A stretch of DNA of 64,000 bases from positions 19,815,281-19,879,280 of the forward strand of contig JAYGXS010000008.1 in assembly GCA_036362985.1 (NCBI GenBank). The letters run 5' to 3'. Of this stretch, positions 1-11,478 are shown in pieces. The stretch comes from Ligula intestinalis. Taxonomy: Eukaryota > Platyhelminthes > Cestoda > Diphyllobothriidea > Diphyllobothriidae. Made by a program: the position numbers and the translations under genes. The number at the start of each line of letters is the position of its first letter. Position 1 is the stretch's first letter. Under the pieces are notes generated by a model. The model made no database searches. It saw only the letters and a list, made by a program, of their open reading frames with translations, and was not told the DNA's origin.

Positions 1-27
1 ATTCTCTCGAGAACCGTTCATCGGAGG
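1..27 (-). ncRNA. Truncated hammerhead-like core, mirror of 360-395
   Basis: Read on the minus strand: CGATGA box, then GGTTCTCGAGAGAAT as stem-loop; the window ends before the GAAAC box would appear. Identity is inferred from its symmetry with 360-395. Confidence 0.35.
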
Positions 28-359
28 TAACCATAGGATAGGATGATACATGCAAAGATTGGGGTGATATACGCACAGATTGTGCGGTATTTATGGTTCG
101 TAGTGGCCACGCGCCCGCATACGTCTGATAAGTATCAGCTCCGCAAACACTGCTCTGGTCATAATTGGGGTGGTGATTGCTTGTTTGTCCGCTATCAAGT
201 TACTAATTGCCGCAATGCTGTCATATCTGTTGGATGCGGGATTGATGATTACGCGACAATTATGTTCGCTGTCGTCAGAGTTGTTGTTGGACCCGGCCAT
301 TCGCACATGAATGATTCTCGCGTAATCTGTGCATGCATCACTCTATTATATGGTTACAT

Positions 360-395
360 CTGACGAAGGGTTCTCGACAGAATCCGAGACGTCAG
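360..395 (+). ncRNA. Hammerhead-ribozyme-like core (family T2)
   Basis: Box CTGACGA (consensus CTGATGA), an imperfect stem-loop built from GGGTTC and GAATCC, then GAGAC (consensus GAAAC) followed by GTCAG. The two deviations suggest a decayed ribozyme. It matches the better-preserved core at 27944-27980. Confidence 0.5.
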
Positions 396-430
396 GCAAA
401 AAATTTCTTGATTCAGCGATCGCATCTTCT

Positions 431-799
431 ACAGCTGAGAGTTAGAAATATTTTCCATAGGGTGACAACATTTAGTGGCAGCGGCCGTGAAGCACCATGA
501 ACAGCTATCAAAAGCAATTATTGGTACCAACATATTTCAAGTGCAATCCCTCTTTACATGAAGGAATAGAACCACATAACAATTTGAATTTGCACAGAAG
601 TAAAAACATGACTGTGAAAAATTCGTGGCCTTGGTGGAATTCGAACCCAAGTAGTCATTCTGGTGGATTCTGAAAGATTGCTTAGAAAATTCTGCTTGGG
701 CTATCAGCTTACTGTGTCCTTATCGCTGTAGTCCACACGTGCAGTATGCTGGGTGGGCAAATCGACCCAAGTGTGATTAAATTCACGGCTCTCGGCGAG
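431..799. other. No recognisable feature
   Basis: No coding, repeat or RNA signal that I can support. Confidence 0.4.
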
Positions 800-1900
800 C
801 CTTTGAAGCTCAGTTTGAGAGCGTTGGCTGCGCAAAAGCCTTCCCTGCTGATCTGGTTTTGAATGTTACCGAGACCATAGCTTTTTACAGTTGACTCAAT
901 TCAAATCTGCCGAACCCCCCTACTAAAATGTAATGTGACAGCACGATACAGAAGATACGTTGCTGCTAAAGTAGACGCCGAAGATATTCGCAAGTTTATG
1001 AATAATTTACATCCAAAGATTAAGTTTACGACGGAAATGGAGTAGTGTAGAAAGTTGCTCCTTCTAGACGTCAACCTGTTCGCGAAGGAAGATGGTTCAA
1101 TAGGGCGTTCTGATTTCACAAAGATATATTTTCTACTTTTTTGCCAATCAAGCCGAAACAAAAGCTGGTAAAACATACTCTTTTTTCAGAGAGTGAACAA
1201 TAATTGCCGTAATGAGACCTGCAGAAATTGCCCTCGTCAAGGAAGCCCTACTTAACCATGGCTATGCTGCACGCCCTTTTCAAAGGGCGAGAAAAGGTCC
1301 GTTTTGAAAAGAACTCTTTTTATATCCATACCCCTGAAGGATGGTAATATTTCAAGCACAATAAGGCAATGGTTGCGTTGTGCCATAGACGAAACGTTCA
1401 ATGCAACCGAACTCGTCTTTGTCGGCCCCACTAAAAGCCTTCCAAAAAGGCCGGACAAAGGACGTCTTGCCATTGCATGTCACCCCAAATTGCGACTAGG
1501 AATTCACGTGCACTTGCAAATGCAACTACATTGGGCGTGTGCAAAGAGAATTGGCAGTCAGGGCGGTTAAGAATTTGCCTAATTGACTTTTTGAGCAAGA
1601 AAATATAGTAACACGGTCCTTACTTACAAAACTTCTTTTGTGTTGAAAGACATCTTTCCGAGTAATCGTTCGGGCATGGAAAAAATCGGAGCCTGCGTTA
1701 CATAAAAGAAGTTTATATACGGCGCGATAAGTCGGACCTATGTAAGCAGTTAGACCATATGGCCAACCTCCAATTGCCCCGGTAATCTCGGACCTAGATT
1801 TAATCACATTTTGATTTGTTTTAACTTCCTTTATCCGCTTTTTTTCCTTCCTGTTTTTAAGTTTGAAGGCAACATTATAACGGATTATTATCTGCATTGA
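800..1900 (+). mobile_element. PLE fragment: end of reverse transcriptase plus GIY-YIG domain, degraded
   Basis: Plus-strand frames give RRYV then VDAEDIRKFMNNLHPKIKFT, typical of the last third of a PLE reverse transcriptase, but the catalytic YVDD is lost at the RRYV break. LLLDV and KEDGSIGRS follow in the connector. At 1304-1570 an open frame carries LFISIPLKDGNISSTIRQ, a linker seen in flatworm PLEs. In the next frame at about 1510-1570 come the zinc-like cysteines and the GIY-YIG-type motif CNYIGR. Several stops and frame changes separate these blocks, so it is a pseudogene. It differs from the SNYVGETGR family further along. Confidence 0.65.
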
Positions 1901-2679
1901 ACGACGACCTTGCTATGTTAAACTCTTTACAAATTCAGATTGTTATGTGCTTGGATCCTTTACGCAGTTGAAGTTGTAAAGCCGTGTCGAAAAATTTGTT
2001 GGTACCAATTAATTCGGCTGAATACGCCTGTTTTAATTTCGTACCTGAGAAAATAAATGTCCGACAATCTGTCAAAAGATTGCGCCAACGCAAGACGAGA
2101 AAATATCAATAAATCAAGGCTGACTAACTAAGCCAGTCATATTAAATTATAATCGCCTTTCGCCATTAAAGGCCTTGATAAAGGGAAGCTGACCAAGTTC
2201 ATCCAAACGTCCGCAACAGAACCGATAAGATCAGGTAAGCAACTTTAGTTTATGTAATACAGTACCGTTTCGGGTTTAGCCTGTCGTCATTCAGCCAATC
2301 ACAACCTGCATCGCCATTTGCGATCAGATACACGAACATGCACTCGTAAACGGTGCATATGGTCCCCAGACGGAATCCAGCGTATGTATTATAAGGGCTT
2401 TGTCAATGCCTCGCCATCTGCCTTGATCTGTTTCTGTATACGCGGGCATTTATTCAATCAGGAAGGACTGTGATTTGCTGAATGAGCACCGAATAATCCC
2501 GAAATATACTGTATCAATCTACCCGCATCATCTGTTCTAGCTCCCTTCTGCTATCATAAGTTGGCTGACTTTCGCCTGCTTATTAATTATCCGCTTGCCA
2601 TCTTTGATCGCCCCTTACAAAGTTTGAGAAGCCAAAAGACTGGCACATGTTTGTTTGTCCATTCCTAGCTTATTATTAG
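1901..2679. other. No recognisable feature
   Basis: AT-rich, no supported feature. Confidence 0.4.
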
Positions 2680-2880
2680 ACAACAAACCGGTGATTCAAT
2701 CGTCAGAGTCTTTGAAGTCGGATCAAATGTCAGCGTTTCGAGACTCGGATGGAGCACCACTATGGATTGGGTATGTTGGGCTGATGACTGCTACTCAGTC
2801 AGAAATGGTAAGCCCAGTCTCCCTCGCATTTGCCAGCAATGCTATCTGCCTAGACTACTAGCCGCTATCTGACTGTTGGC
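2680..2880 (+). repeat. tRNA-derived SINE
   Basis: Shows the family layout: A-box-like part near 2690, B box (GTTTCGAGACTCG) near 2735-2748, a body with ATTGGGTATG..GGCTGATGACTG, and the 3' signature CCCAGTCTCCCTCGC..AGCAATGCTATCTGCC. Same family as the copies at 20.9, 33.0 and 57.6 kb. Confidence 0.65.
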
Positions 2881-5827
2881 GCGACTAAAAGCCGCAAGTC
2901 AGAGCGCGGAAAAAGTGAGTTTTGTCATACATCGGTGAAGATTCGTCAACCAGTGTCAGTTATAAGGTCTGAAACAGTTCTACTCAAATAGCAGAAAATA
3001 TGGGAATCGAAGAAAGGGAAAACTTTGAAAATAAATGCCAAAACCACACACACTTCTAAAAAGGCACTTTTTTCTGTAGGAAGACTGAAAACGGTTATGG
3101 GACGCCACGGTCTACGGTTGGCCTTGAAGCCGCGCTAGCTCAATCGCTTCTTTCCAGATGGATATTTGTCAAAATACGTTTATGTTGCGTACTTCATATA
3201 ACCCTAATCCCTCTATTTTGTCTTAAGGAAACGGTGGTAAGATGGTTTTTTTGGGGTTGGGAAATAGGACAGGCGGGGAAGGAAATTTTTAGAAGTGAGC
3301 GTAAAGTGAAACAATGTCGTCGAATTTGTTTCCCGCGGCCACTGTGAGTAATTTCTCCCACATGTAAATTAAGGGTGTGCGCGGCGCTCCGCACCGCAGA
3401 CTATATTAATCTAACAGAAAAACGGTAAGTTGCACCTCAGGTAAGTTACAGTGGATGACGTCCTAAGCACTATTTCTATTTTTCAAGAAGTTCGGGAAAT
3501 GTGCATTTTGATATTTGGGTTTTTTCACAATATGTTACACGATAATACAGATAAGAAAATCTACAGATAAAAATAAAAAGCATTTCTAAAAAAAATAAAA
3601 TAAAAATGTATAAAGCAGTTATTGAATTTTTTTCCATTTCCTTTCCTTATTCTACATAAAAACCTATAAATACCGTTTTCAAAGGAAAACAAATTGAGAC
3701 TAGGGATTAATAGGGTGCATTATATAAACTACTGTTAACGAATATTTGAAGATCTCGATAGATTTTACAGGGATTATGCACATATTCTGATCTAAGTTTC
3801 AGAGAGACGCTCGTATTTTAATTTTCTTTGATTATTTTGCGTTCTGGCTCTTCCTGTTACACAGACAGTGTACTGTGGGCCTCTTTTTATTCCAGCGTAT
3901 AACAGTTCATCACAAGTTTGGTATCAGATTGTTATGCTAACAACTGCCTCTATGTATTCTTGACCATCCCCAACTTAACTGAGTGCAATACAGAGATACT
4001 TTAATTGCACTTCAATATAGGGCCCGAAAGTAAATAATTTACCGAAAGCTGCTCCGAAATACACATAAGAGTCCCTTCTTTCATTTTCAGCAGAACGTTT
4101 ATCTCCACCTTACAGGGAAGTTAAAAAACCTCACATTCAAAAAAGGTAAAATATGCCGATTATTTAAATTAAGTACTCTTTTGAGATCTAAATTGTGATA
4201 GAAAGCTTTCACTTGATCTAAGGTATATTCATTTGTGACTTTTGTTGTGGTCGTTCATTTGCTCGGTAATGAGTTGGCCTGTTGGGTCGAAGCTAAAATC
4301 CTGACCCAAGCGGACAGCTCACTAAGAAATATGGTAAAATACTCACTATTTCGGTACATATATTACTTTGAATGTTTTGTAAGACACGTTGAATATAATC
4401 ATTACTTATGAACAATCGACTGAAACTACAGAGAACTGTAAAGTGTTCACCACTAATAAACTAACGGCCTGAACAACGTCGTAATCAAACACCAGAAATA
4501 ATTAGAATGAAACCTGACGAAAGGAAATTTTTCTCAATTTATACAAAATGGTTCGTTTACTATTGCACCTAACAATTCACTTTATTAAATTTATTAGTCA
4601 CTGACAGGCATGCCCACATGTGAGCTTGCGAAATATTTTACTCCTATGACCTTCCAATCGGTGCAATCAGGCCGACATCTGGTTGCCTTAGTTCAACATA
4701 TCTCAAACAATGTCTAAACCAAAGGACCAACTGGCAATTCTCATCAACTTATATTGGAATACATACCTTAACTTCGGGCCACTTGGTAACAGTCGTACTT
4801 TACATTACGCGAATTATGGAAGCATGTATATCCAAAAATGTTACAAAAAGATTATTTTCCAAGAAACGCTACTTGTGCTTCTTTATTTATGCGGTGTTTT
4901 TGCATGAACAGACTTCGTCTACCTTTAACACTTAAGTTTACCTTGTACGTCCGCTTTCAACCTTTTCGGAACTTTCCACTTTTGTAAAAAAGTTGGTATT
5001 TCTAAACAACGTACTATTACTTGTTACACTGCAATATGCCTTATTTTGGCGAGTGAACAGCAATTTACTTTGGGAGACGCAACATGACCTGCGTTTGTTT
5101 CACAGACATTTTCTTGTAAAAATCCTTGGCAATCGACTGTATTTATTCTCGACCATCCCCAACTAAACTGAATGCAATAAAAACTTCCCGAAAAGGCAAT
5201 ATGCTTAAAGCTAGAGCAGGAAACTATGCAGAGCATTGTGGAAACTAATTTCACACAATTTGACCCTGATCGTATGCAAAATCACAAATTAAGCACCAAG
5301 GAAATTTTGCCTCCACGTTGAGGCAGTGATTTGATCAATTCAAAATGCTCCAGTCTGACGTACTGTCCGAAATCCTTCCCTCCTTCTGGATGAAGTGCTG
5401 TAGCATGTTGTGGTTTTAATCAACTCCACTGTTTCCCCTTGCATTGGCGTTCTCACAGCTCACGCACGTTGTGCGTCTTTGCATGTGTCTGTTCTTATTC
5501 TGGTGTAGTTAGCTGCAAACAAAATCGCACGCATAAACTAACACTCTCGACCCTCACGCCTGGAAGGTTGTTAACCTGTTTTCGCGTGCTGATGAAGCAA
5601 CCGCAGCGTATAAGTGAGAAGGTGCCGGGGCCTTATCGATCGGTGGTGTGTGGGCGTCATCAGCAGCTAGATGACGCTTATATGCCTCTGAGGCCTGTCA
5701 TTGTGCGGGGTTTGCACAGTTCGACACAAAGTGTACTTCGGATCGCTTCGGCGCGAAAAATAAATAAACGAGCAGCAGTAGATTGCAGACTATGAGCGCA
5801 CTGAGCAGGAAGGTCAAAAACCCCTTA
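2881..5827. other. Mostly featureless AT-rich DNA with one short duplicated block
   Basis: No gene seen. A block of about 40 bp at 3952-3990 recurs with roughly 85% identity at 5139-5179 in the same orientation (shared core GACCATCCCCAACT). It may be a piece of an unclassified repeat. Confidence 0.4.
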
Positions 5828-6190
5828 TTTGGCAGAAGCACTTTTTATTTTTTCTCTAGCATTAGAAAGGAAATGAGATACCATGAAATCACGACTTACT
5901 TTCTTTAACGGTGTTTTTAATTCTGCCTGCTTGAACACCAACCGGGGCGATCATATGATGCCGATTTATTCAAACAAATAGCATTGGCTAGATATGAACT
6001 ATATGTTGAAGAGAAGAGGACTGTTCGATCTCCGGAGCTATTTTTTTATTCAAATGGGCATTTGAAGTCGTAGAGGTGTCCGCCGTCAGAGATAAAAGCC
6101 GCAATAGAACAAGCAACACTTACAAGGGGTAAGAGCCACTCAAACATCAGTAACTTCAGTCTGGAGGTGAATACGCAGGTCTACGTCTGC
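5828..6190 (+). repeat. Left pLTR of the 5.8-7.7 kb PLE
   Basis: Direct repeat partner of 7350-7740, diverged with many small indels. Confidence 0.6.
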
Positions 6191-7349
6191 CAGCAGCAGA
6201 TCCATGTACCGATTAAAGGTATTCCTATCGGCCTCATTTAATTTGCGGATTGTATTGCTTCGTGCCTGCGAAGTAATTAGCAATAGATTGCCGAATGAGC
6301 GCATTGGATTCTGAGCAGGAAAGACGTACTTCGAAGTACAAGCTCTGACAGGAGTATTCAACGTAATTTCTATAGTAAGAACACGTGCTCCAGGCAATAT
6401 GCCGTTTCCGGGAGTTTCATACTGTTAAACGTCAAACGTACTTTATTACACCGTTTGACATTAAGGGCGAAAAGAATCCGTTTGTCCGATACTATCGATA
6501 AAGAGCTCAAGATTGTGACAGATATTTTTCGACAAAATGGGTATCCTAGTCGAGTTACTGTTAAGAACGCAAATGAAAGACCGCCAAAGCCCTTGGTTCT
6601 AACAGCAGAGGAAATAAAAGGCCGCATGTCAAGGGAACGCGCCAAGTGAACTTCTAAGAAGGCGCCTGAATCAGGCTGTATTAAACACCCTTTCAGAAGG
6701 CTCTTGACTACTCCCATCCTATACAAAGAGAGAGCAAGGACAACCTGTTAGTTTATATGATGTTGATCTGCATCTATTCGTCTAACTGCTCCTGTGCGGC
6801 AAAATATATCGGTCGCACGAGCCGACATTGTCCAGAAAGGTCCGAGAACATTCTCCGGTATAGTTAGAAAAGGGCCAAATGCAAAAAACTAACAGGTAGA
6901 TTGTAGCGCACATGGCAGACTCCGATCATTAAGTTAATGCCGGAGGAGGCATTCCGAATAATCCACGAGGTGCCCTCAAGCTATTCAAAATTCATTGAAC
7001 AGCGTCTGTTGGCTACGATAGATGCGACGGTCATCAGACTACGCAAATAGGTTCTGTGCGCACAAAATGATTTCGTTAAGACGCCGCAGTTACCGTGGTC
7101 GAAAGTCACCAATACCAGCGCCCAGTGCTTATTATCCTTCCCGGTGGCCTGTTCTCGCTGACGTTGATCAGAATTTTGATCGCGATGTTGTCCACCCCCC
7201 CCCCCCCCCGACCCTGAAAGTCACATGATCTTTTTCTACCAACCTGCATATTTATTTAATCACGATAGAAATGTACAGGTCTGACGAGAATTTATTGATG
7301 AAAAATGTTTGCTCACCGATTTATGTTTTGCAAGAGAAAAAACCTTAAG

Positions 7350-7740
7350 TTGGCAGGAGCCCTGACACAAGCCATTTTTTGTGTTTCTTCTCCAGCACTG
7401 GGAAGAACATGAGAGTCCAGAACAACGAAACAACGACTAATTTTTTTAAACGGCCTTTGTAATTATGCTTGCGTAAACACCAACTCAAGCGAGCATACGA
7501 TGCCGATTTACTAAAAAAGGGAGAATCTGCTGGATGCGAACTATACGTAGGGCAGAGAAAGGCTGTCGTATCTTCGGAACTACCTCTATATTCAACTCAG
7601 CTTTTGACCTTTTACTGGAGTCAATTGTCAGAGATAAAGTGGTAACAGAACAACCAATCATTGCAAGAAGTTAGAGCCAAACAGACATCAGTAACTCCAG
7701 TCCGTAGGTGACTGCTCAGGGCTCTGTCTACCGACGCTAG
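7350..7740 (+). repeat. Right pLTR of the 5.8-7.7 kb PLE
   Basis: Direct repeat partner of 5828-6190; the copies align along nearly their whole length. Confidence 0.6.
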
Positions 7741-8088
7741 GTTGATTTATTGATTGAAAGTGTTCTGATCGGAGGTCCAGACTTTATTTTATTCGCAGCT
7801 TGTCTTGCTTTGGGCGTGGGCGGTTATCTCTGTGGCTGGGAAGTCTAGTTCATGATCCGATTCATAGTTGTAGGCAGCTCCTTGCTATAAGCCGGTACAT
7901 TATTTCACAGCCAGTTTATCCTTGCGTGAGTGCGATCCGAACAAGCGTGCAGGCTGACTTTTGTAGTCACATAGGCAGCTTAGGCAGGGAATGCGGAATA
8001 GTAAAACTGACTGTTGCGATTTAATTAGTCCTTGAGTTTTATGCTCTTCTTTTACATGACAACTTTAAACTGATAGCAATACGCTCAG
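7741..8088. other. No recognisable feature
   Basis: An open frame of 74 codons (7800-8024) has no recognisable motif. Confidence 0.35.
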
Positions 8089-8475
8089 TTACGTATGAGC
8101 CATCGTTGATGTATGGGATAGTATACCATACCGTAAGTGCTGCATATGATTGGACCCCCTGGGAGGCGACCAAATGGATATCGGTTTAAACACAGCTTCG
8201 AATAGCCGTTCCACATGAGTTGGTCGCGAAGATAGTGGCCTCATATGCTTTTTATTCTGGGTTGTTAAATCTGTATAAAGAGTGTTCTCATGTGGCTTAA
8301 TTTTTAAGCCACTGGATGGTTGGGGGTGAAAACTGAGAAGCTGTTTGGTGTTTGTTGTCTTTCTGTAGACCACTGTTTCAATTGCGCCGTTAGGAATTCA
8401 TCCGACCAGCATATCAGGGAAGGAGCAGCTTATGATCCTTTTCGTTTTCTTTGGTGACTTGCGAGGGCTGGGTGA
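8089..8475 (-). mobile_element. PLE reverse-transcriptase connector fragment
   Basis: Minus-strand translation gives KLLLP then, after a frame change, VVYRKTTNTKQLLSFH. This is the conserved VYRKxTxT block just after the PLE palm. The protein degrades soon after into unrelated residues. No flanking repeats seen. It belongs to a different lineage from the neighbouring copy at 5.8-7.7 kb. Confidence 0.6.
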
Positions 8476-10751
8476 TGGTTAAAAATATTTTATCACATTT
8501 TCCTGCTAAAAAAGAAACGTGTAATCGATGCAACAGCGTCAAACGATTTGCACTTGTTGTAATGTCCGTAGGCTAGATTTCAGGCCCAAAATGTAGCCCA
8601 CACCAAGGCTCGTAAGATAAACACAATATCAGACTGTGGTCATGGTCAGAACTATTGAGTGTGACGAAGAAGTGACCCTGGGTACGCAATGACAGAAGAC
8701 TGCTAACATGGTATCAATTACCCAGAACCTTAAGATTGAAAGAAAAAATGCCGGAGTACAGAACGCTAACTAGCCATTTGACCCAAGGCGACAGTTCGCT
8801 GCCGGGGGAAGCAGCCTAAGAACATACCTCCTCCCCAACCGAAGCATCACCAGTTCTCTACCAAATATTTTGTGCTAATTCGGACTGCAAGAACGTGGGG
8901 AAAACTGGGGAAACGTAGCAAAACCTTCGCTATTTAGCACAAATTGGTGGCCGAACGTCAGACCCAAACTCACAGCTTATAACCCATACTGGCGAATCTG
9001 GTAACTGATGCTTGAGGTATACTTTTCCTTATCAGTATCAGTATATATAAGAGAAGTGTACGTAGGTTACCTTTGAGTTCCCTATTTGTGCATGTGTGTT
9101 TTGATATCAGAAAAATAATATCCCAATTTGTTGGAAACACCAGTTGACGTGAGCCAATGAGGTGGAAAACAATTTAAAAAGAGCAGACAGTGAAAAAACT
9201 CCTAGGATTCACATAGCAACCCCGTCAACAAACGCCTAGTTCTTCTTACAGCCAATAAAGTCCTGCGTCATTACGTGAATAAAATCCAGGACAATAAGGT
9301 GCCACTGAAATTAGAAAACGCAGGTGAAGACAGCTCCAAAACGAACCGATCGTAAAACGAAGCAGGCTTACCAGCATCCTCCACCGATGTGCCAAAGTGC
9401 AACAACAGCAGCCGCAAAGGTACTTAAAACATCCATATCACGGCCGTGGCAAAGAACGTGAAAAAAAAATCAGTCAGCCCACGGCCAACGCGTTCAGTCA
9501 GTCATTTAAAACGCTGATTGATATTAGCAGAAGATGCTCTGAGAATGGAGAGCTGTCCGGAGAGTTAGCAGGAATTCAAACCTTACCCGATGAGCAATTT
9601 AAATTTCTCAAGTTTAGGTTTCCATTTTTGTAAACAAATGGTTGATTTGATAAATTTATCTTTATTAAACCTAGGTAGTTATGTCGATGTTTCTCAATTA
9701 ACCAGGTACAAACAGGTTTTACGCATTTGATTGACAAACACTTAATTTGGGAAATGTAACATATAGCATAGCTGCGGTAGACTCGCCTCAAAGCGAATTA
9801 CGGATCGTAGTTCAGATTTTCCACGTGTGTTTCCTCATTCTTCCTCATTTACCTACTCTCTACTTGTAAGGTCAGGTTATCGCTGCCTTTTCTATGTTCT
9901 GCCGGCTCAATCCGTAGGAAAAGTGTGCCACCATCTTTGCTTAAACTGCGCACTTACTGACAACCCCATGTCGGAAAGCAAGGACAATGCTTTAGAGTGC
10001 AAGCCATGTGCCAAATTATTTCTACTGCCTGGCACAACAAATGTTTGTTGTAAATTAAATTTCCCGGTGACCCGGTTAAAAGAATGACCTTTAAGATAGG
10101 GTAACACACAAGTAAGTACTTCACCGAAAGAGCAGCTGTCGGTTTTAACTACCCGATGAATCCGTCAACACTGCGACAGCTTACGCTCAGGCAACGTGAG
10201 TTGGTCATGCCAACGTTGATGTCGCGGTGGGACCTTAAACCAGCACAGTACCTGGATAGAGGCACCTACTAATTATTCGGTTCCATGCGTCATCACAGAG
10301 CCAGCCCACCGAGCAAAGCGTGCAAAACTTGACTCAAAAACAACTCTGCCGGCACTAGGAGATTAAGTGTTTCATTGTTTAAATTAGTTTCTCGGACTTC
10401 GTAAAATGCGTAGAGAGTCTTACCGGACAGAGAGGATTGAATGTTACGGGCCGTGAGTTTATATTCTTTCCTTTTCAGCATTAACATTATTTATAAGGAT
10501 TAGTGAGTGTTTTATGGGGAAAGTTCTAAAGATCCTTCAATAGCTCACAATCACGCATTACAGCCTTTGATATGTTCTGCCTCTTGCTTGGCAAGACCTT
10601 TTCTATATGGCGGTTTCACTTACGGTAAAATTTACTTGTTCATGCAATGCCTAAAAAATTCTGGAATATATTTGCGATTCGAAAGAATACTTAAGAAGGG
10701 CCGCAGGCTTAATTATGAGGCAGCCTTAAATATTTCAATCACGTTATGATA
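8476..10751. other. No recognisable feature
   Basis: Open frames at 9397-9633 (78 codons, Gln-rich start) and 9827-10087 (86 codons, several Cys) have no recognisable domain and are probably chance. Confidence 0.35.
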
Positions 10752-10925
10752 CCGGCTTTTGAACGAGCACCCTGAGCACGCCTACAGTCTTTAAAAATGA
10801 ATACCTAAGTGGTAGGAATATTGCCCACATGTTTGCCATGGCTTCATAAATTTGAATATATTATATATAAAGTATGCGCAAAAGTATTCATTCGTTTACT
10901 CCTTCGGCAGAAAATAAAGTATTGT
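10752..10925 (+). repeat. Unclassified interspersed repeat, copy 1
   Basis: Shares CCGGCTTTTGAACGAGC at its start with 34375-34570 and 35010-35190. Weaker downstream similarity (GCACAAA..TATTCATTC / AAAATAAAGTATT type blocks) suggests a repeat of about 180 bp. No coding capacity. Confidence 0.4.
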
Positions 10926-10968
10926 TTCAATATTTATGTTTGAATAAAATACCAAAAAGTTTTTTGTT

Positions 10969-11478
10969 GTGAAATTTTGCAAATTCTTGAAAGTTCCATT
11001 CATCAGTCAGTTTTCTTATCAGTGTTGCTTACAGATTATACAGCATTCTTCCTATCATTTTAAAAGCATAGCAACACTGTGTGAGCTATTTCTCTGGGCG
11101 TTGAGCCGTGCGTCATTTTCCTCAGGTATAATATGTACAGGATGCAGTTTTGAACCCCGAATGCCAGTGCATTGGCTGGTCGGATTCACCTGGATTTGGC
11201 AATATAAATATTTTTTAAATCGAATGATTCGTAAAATAAGAACTATCTACCAATTAAGTAGTCATTTGCGACGAGTTAACGCTTTTGCAGACGGTCAGAA
11301 TAAAGCTCGGTCAAGGGCCGCCATCCTGACATGCCTGACATTCGGCAGCATGATAAGTGCTACCACAACCCTACTTAATAAATATTTTGAAAACGAAGAT
11401 GCATTTCAGAATTTCGATTTACATTTAGTGGAAAAGCAAATCGGTGAAGGTCGCGAACTAGCAAACTGCCATAGGTAA
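10969..11478 (+). CDS. Unassigned open frame of 169 codons
   Basis: Longest non-transposon open frame in the left half of the window. It is rich in Ser, Phe and Leu at the start and more charged in the last third (NKYFENEDAFQNFDLH). I recognise no domain or motif, and see no clear splice sites that would make it part of a known gene. In AT-rich DNA an open stretch this long is uncommon but can occur by chance in 64 kb. Treat it as hypothetical. Confidence 0.15.
   Translation: MKFCKFLKVPFISQFSYQCCLQIIQHSSYHFKSIATLCELFLWALSRASFSSGIICTGCSFEPRMPVHWLVGFTWIWQYKYFLNRMIRKIRTIYQLSSHLRRVNAFADGQNKARSRAAILTCLTFGSMISATTTLLNKYFENEDAFQNFDLHLVEKQIGEGRELANCHR

Larger units (their letters stand above)
1..430 (-). 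mobile_element. Penelope-like element (PLE) remnant, copy A, cut by window edge
   Basis: The minus strand from 306 to 91 encodes a degraded PLE C-terminal tail that recurs on the plus strand at 27.72-27.89 kb; both share a SD(D/A)SE(H/R)NCR(V/A)II motif. The piece is bounded on the right by a plus-strand hammerhead-like core (360-395) and on the left by the mirror-image start of the same core on the minus strand (1-27), which the window edge truncates. It is therefore a coding remnant between inverted ribozyme-bearing ends. Family assignment rests on similarity to the other copies in this window. Confidence 0.55.
5828..7740 (+). mobile_element. PLE with direct LTR-like repeats (pLTRs) at both ends
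   Basis: The segment 5828-6190 recurs in direct orientation at 7350-7740; shared blocks include GATGCCGATTTA, GTCAGAGATAAA and ACATCAGTAACT. Between them lie degraded PLE coding blocks on the plus strand. LNVKRTLLHRLT and RAKRIRLSDTIDKELKIVTD (about 6425-6530) match the end of a PLE reverse transcriptase. CSCAAKYIGRTSRHCPE (about 6790-6840) is a GIY-YIG motif. Frames are broken by many stops. The internal part is only about 1.2 kb, so most of the reverse transcriptase is missing or unrecognisable. A run of 15 C lies at 7195-7209. Confidence 0.65.

Noticed and set aside
5439..5795. 118-codon frame next to the left pLTR, with a CTGATGA at 5589
   Set aside because: No domain recognised; the CTGATGA is not followed by a stem and GAAAC, so it is not called a hammerhead.
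7187..7228. Proline-rich end of the 7022-7228 frame
   Set aside because: Produced by a run of 15 C.
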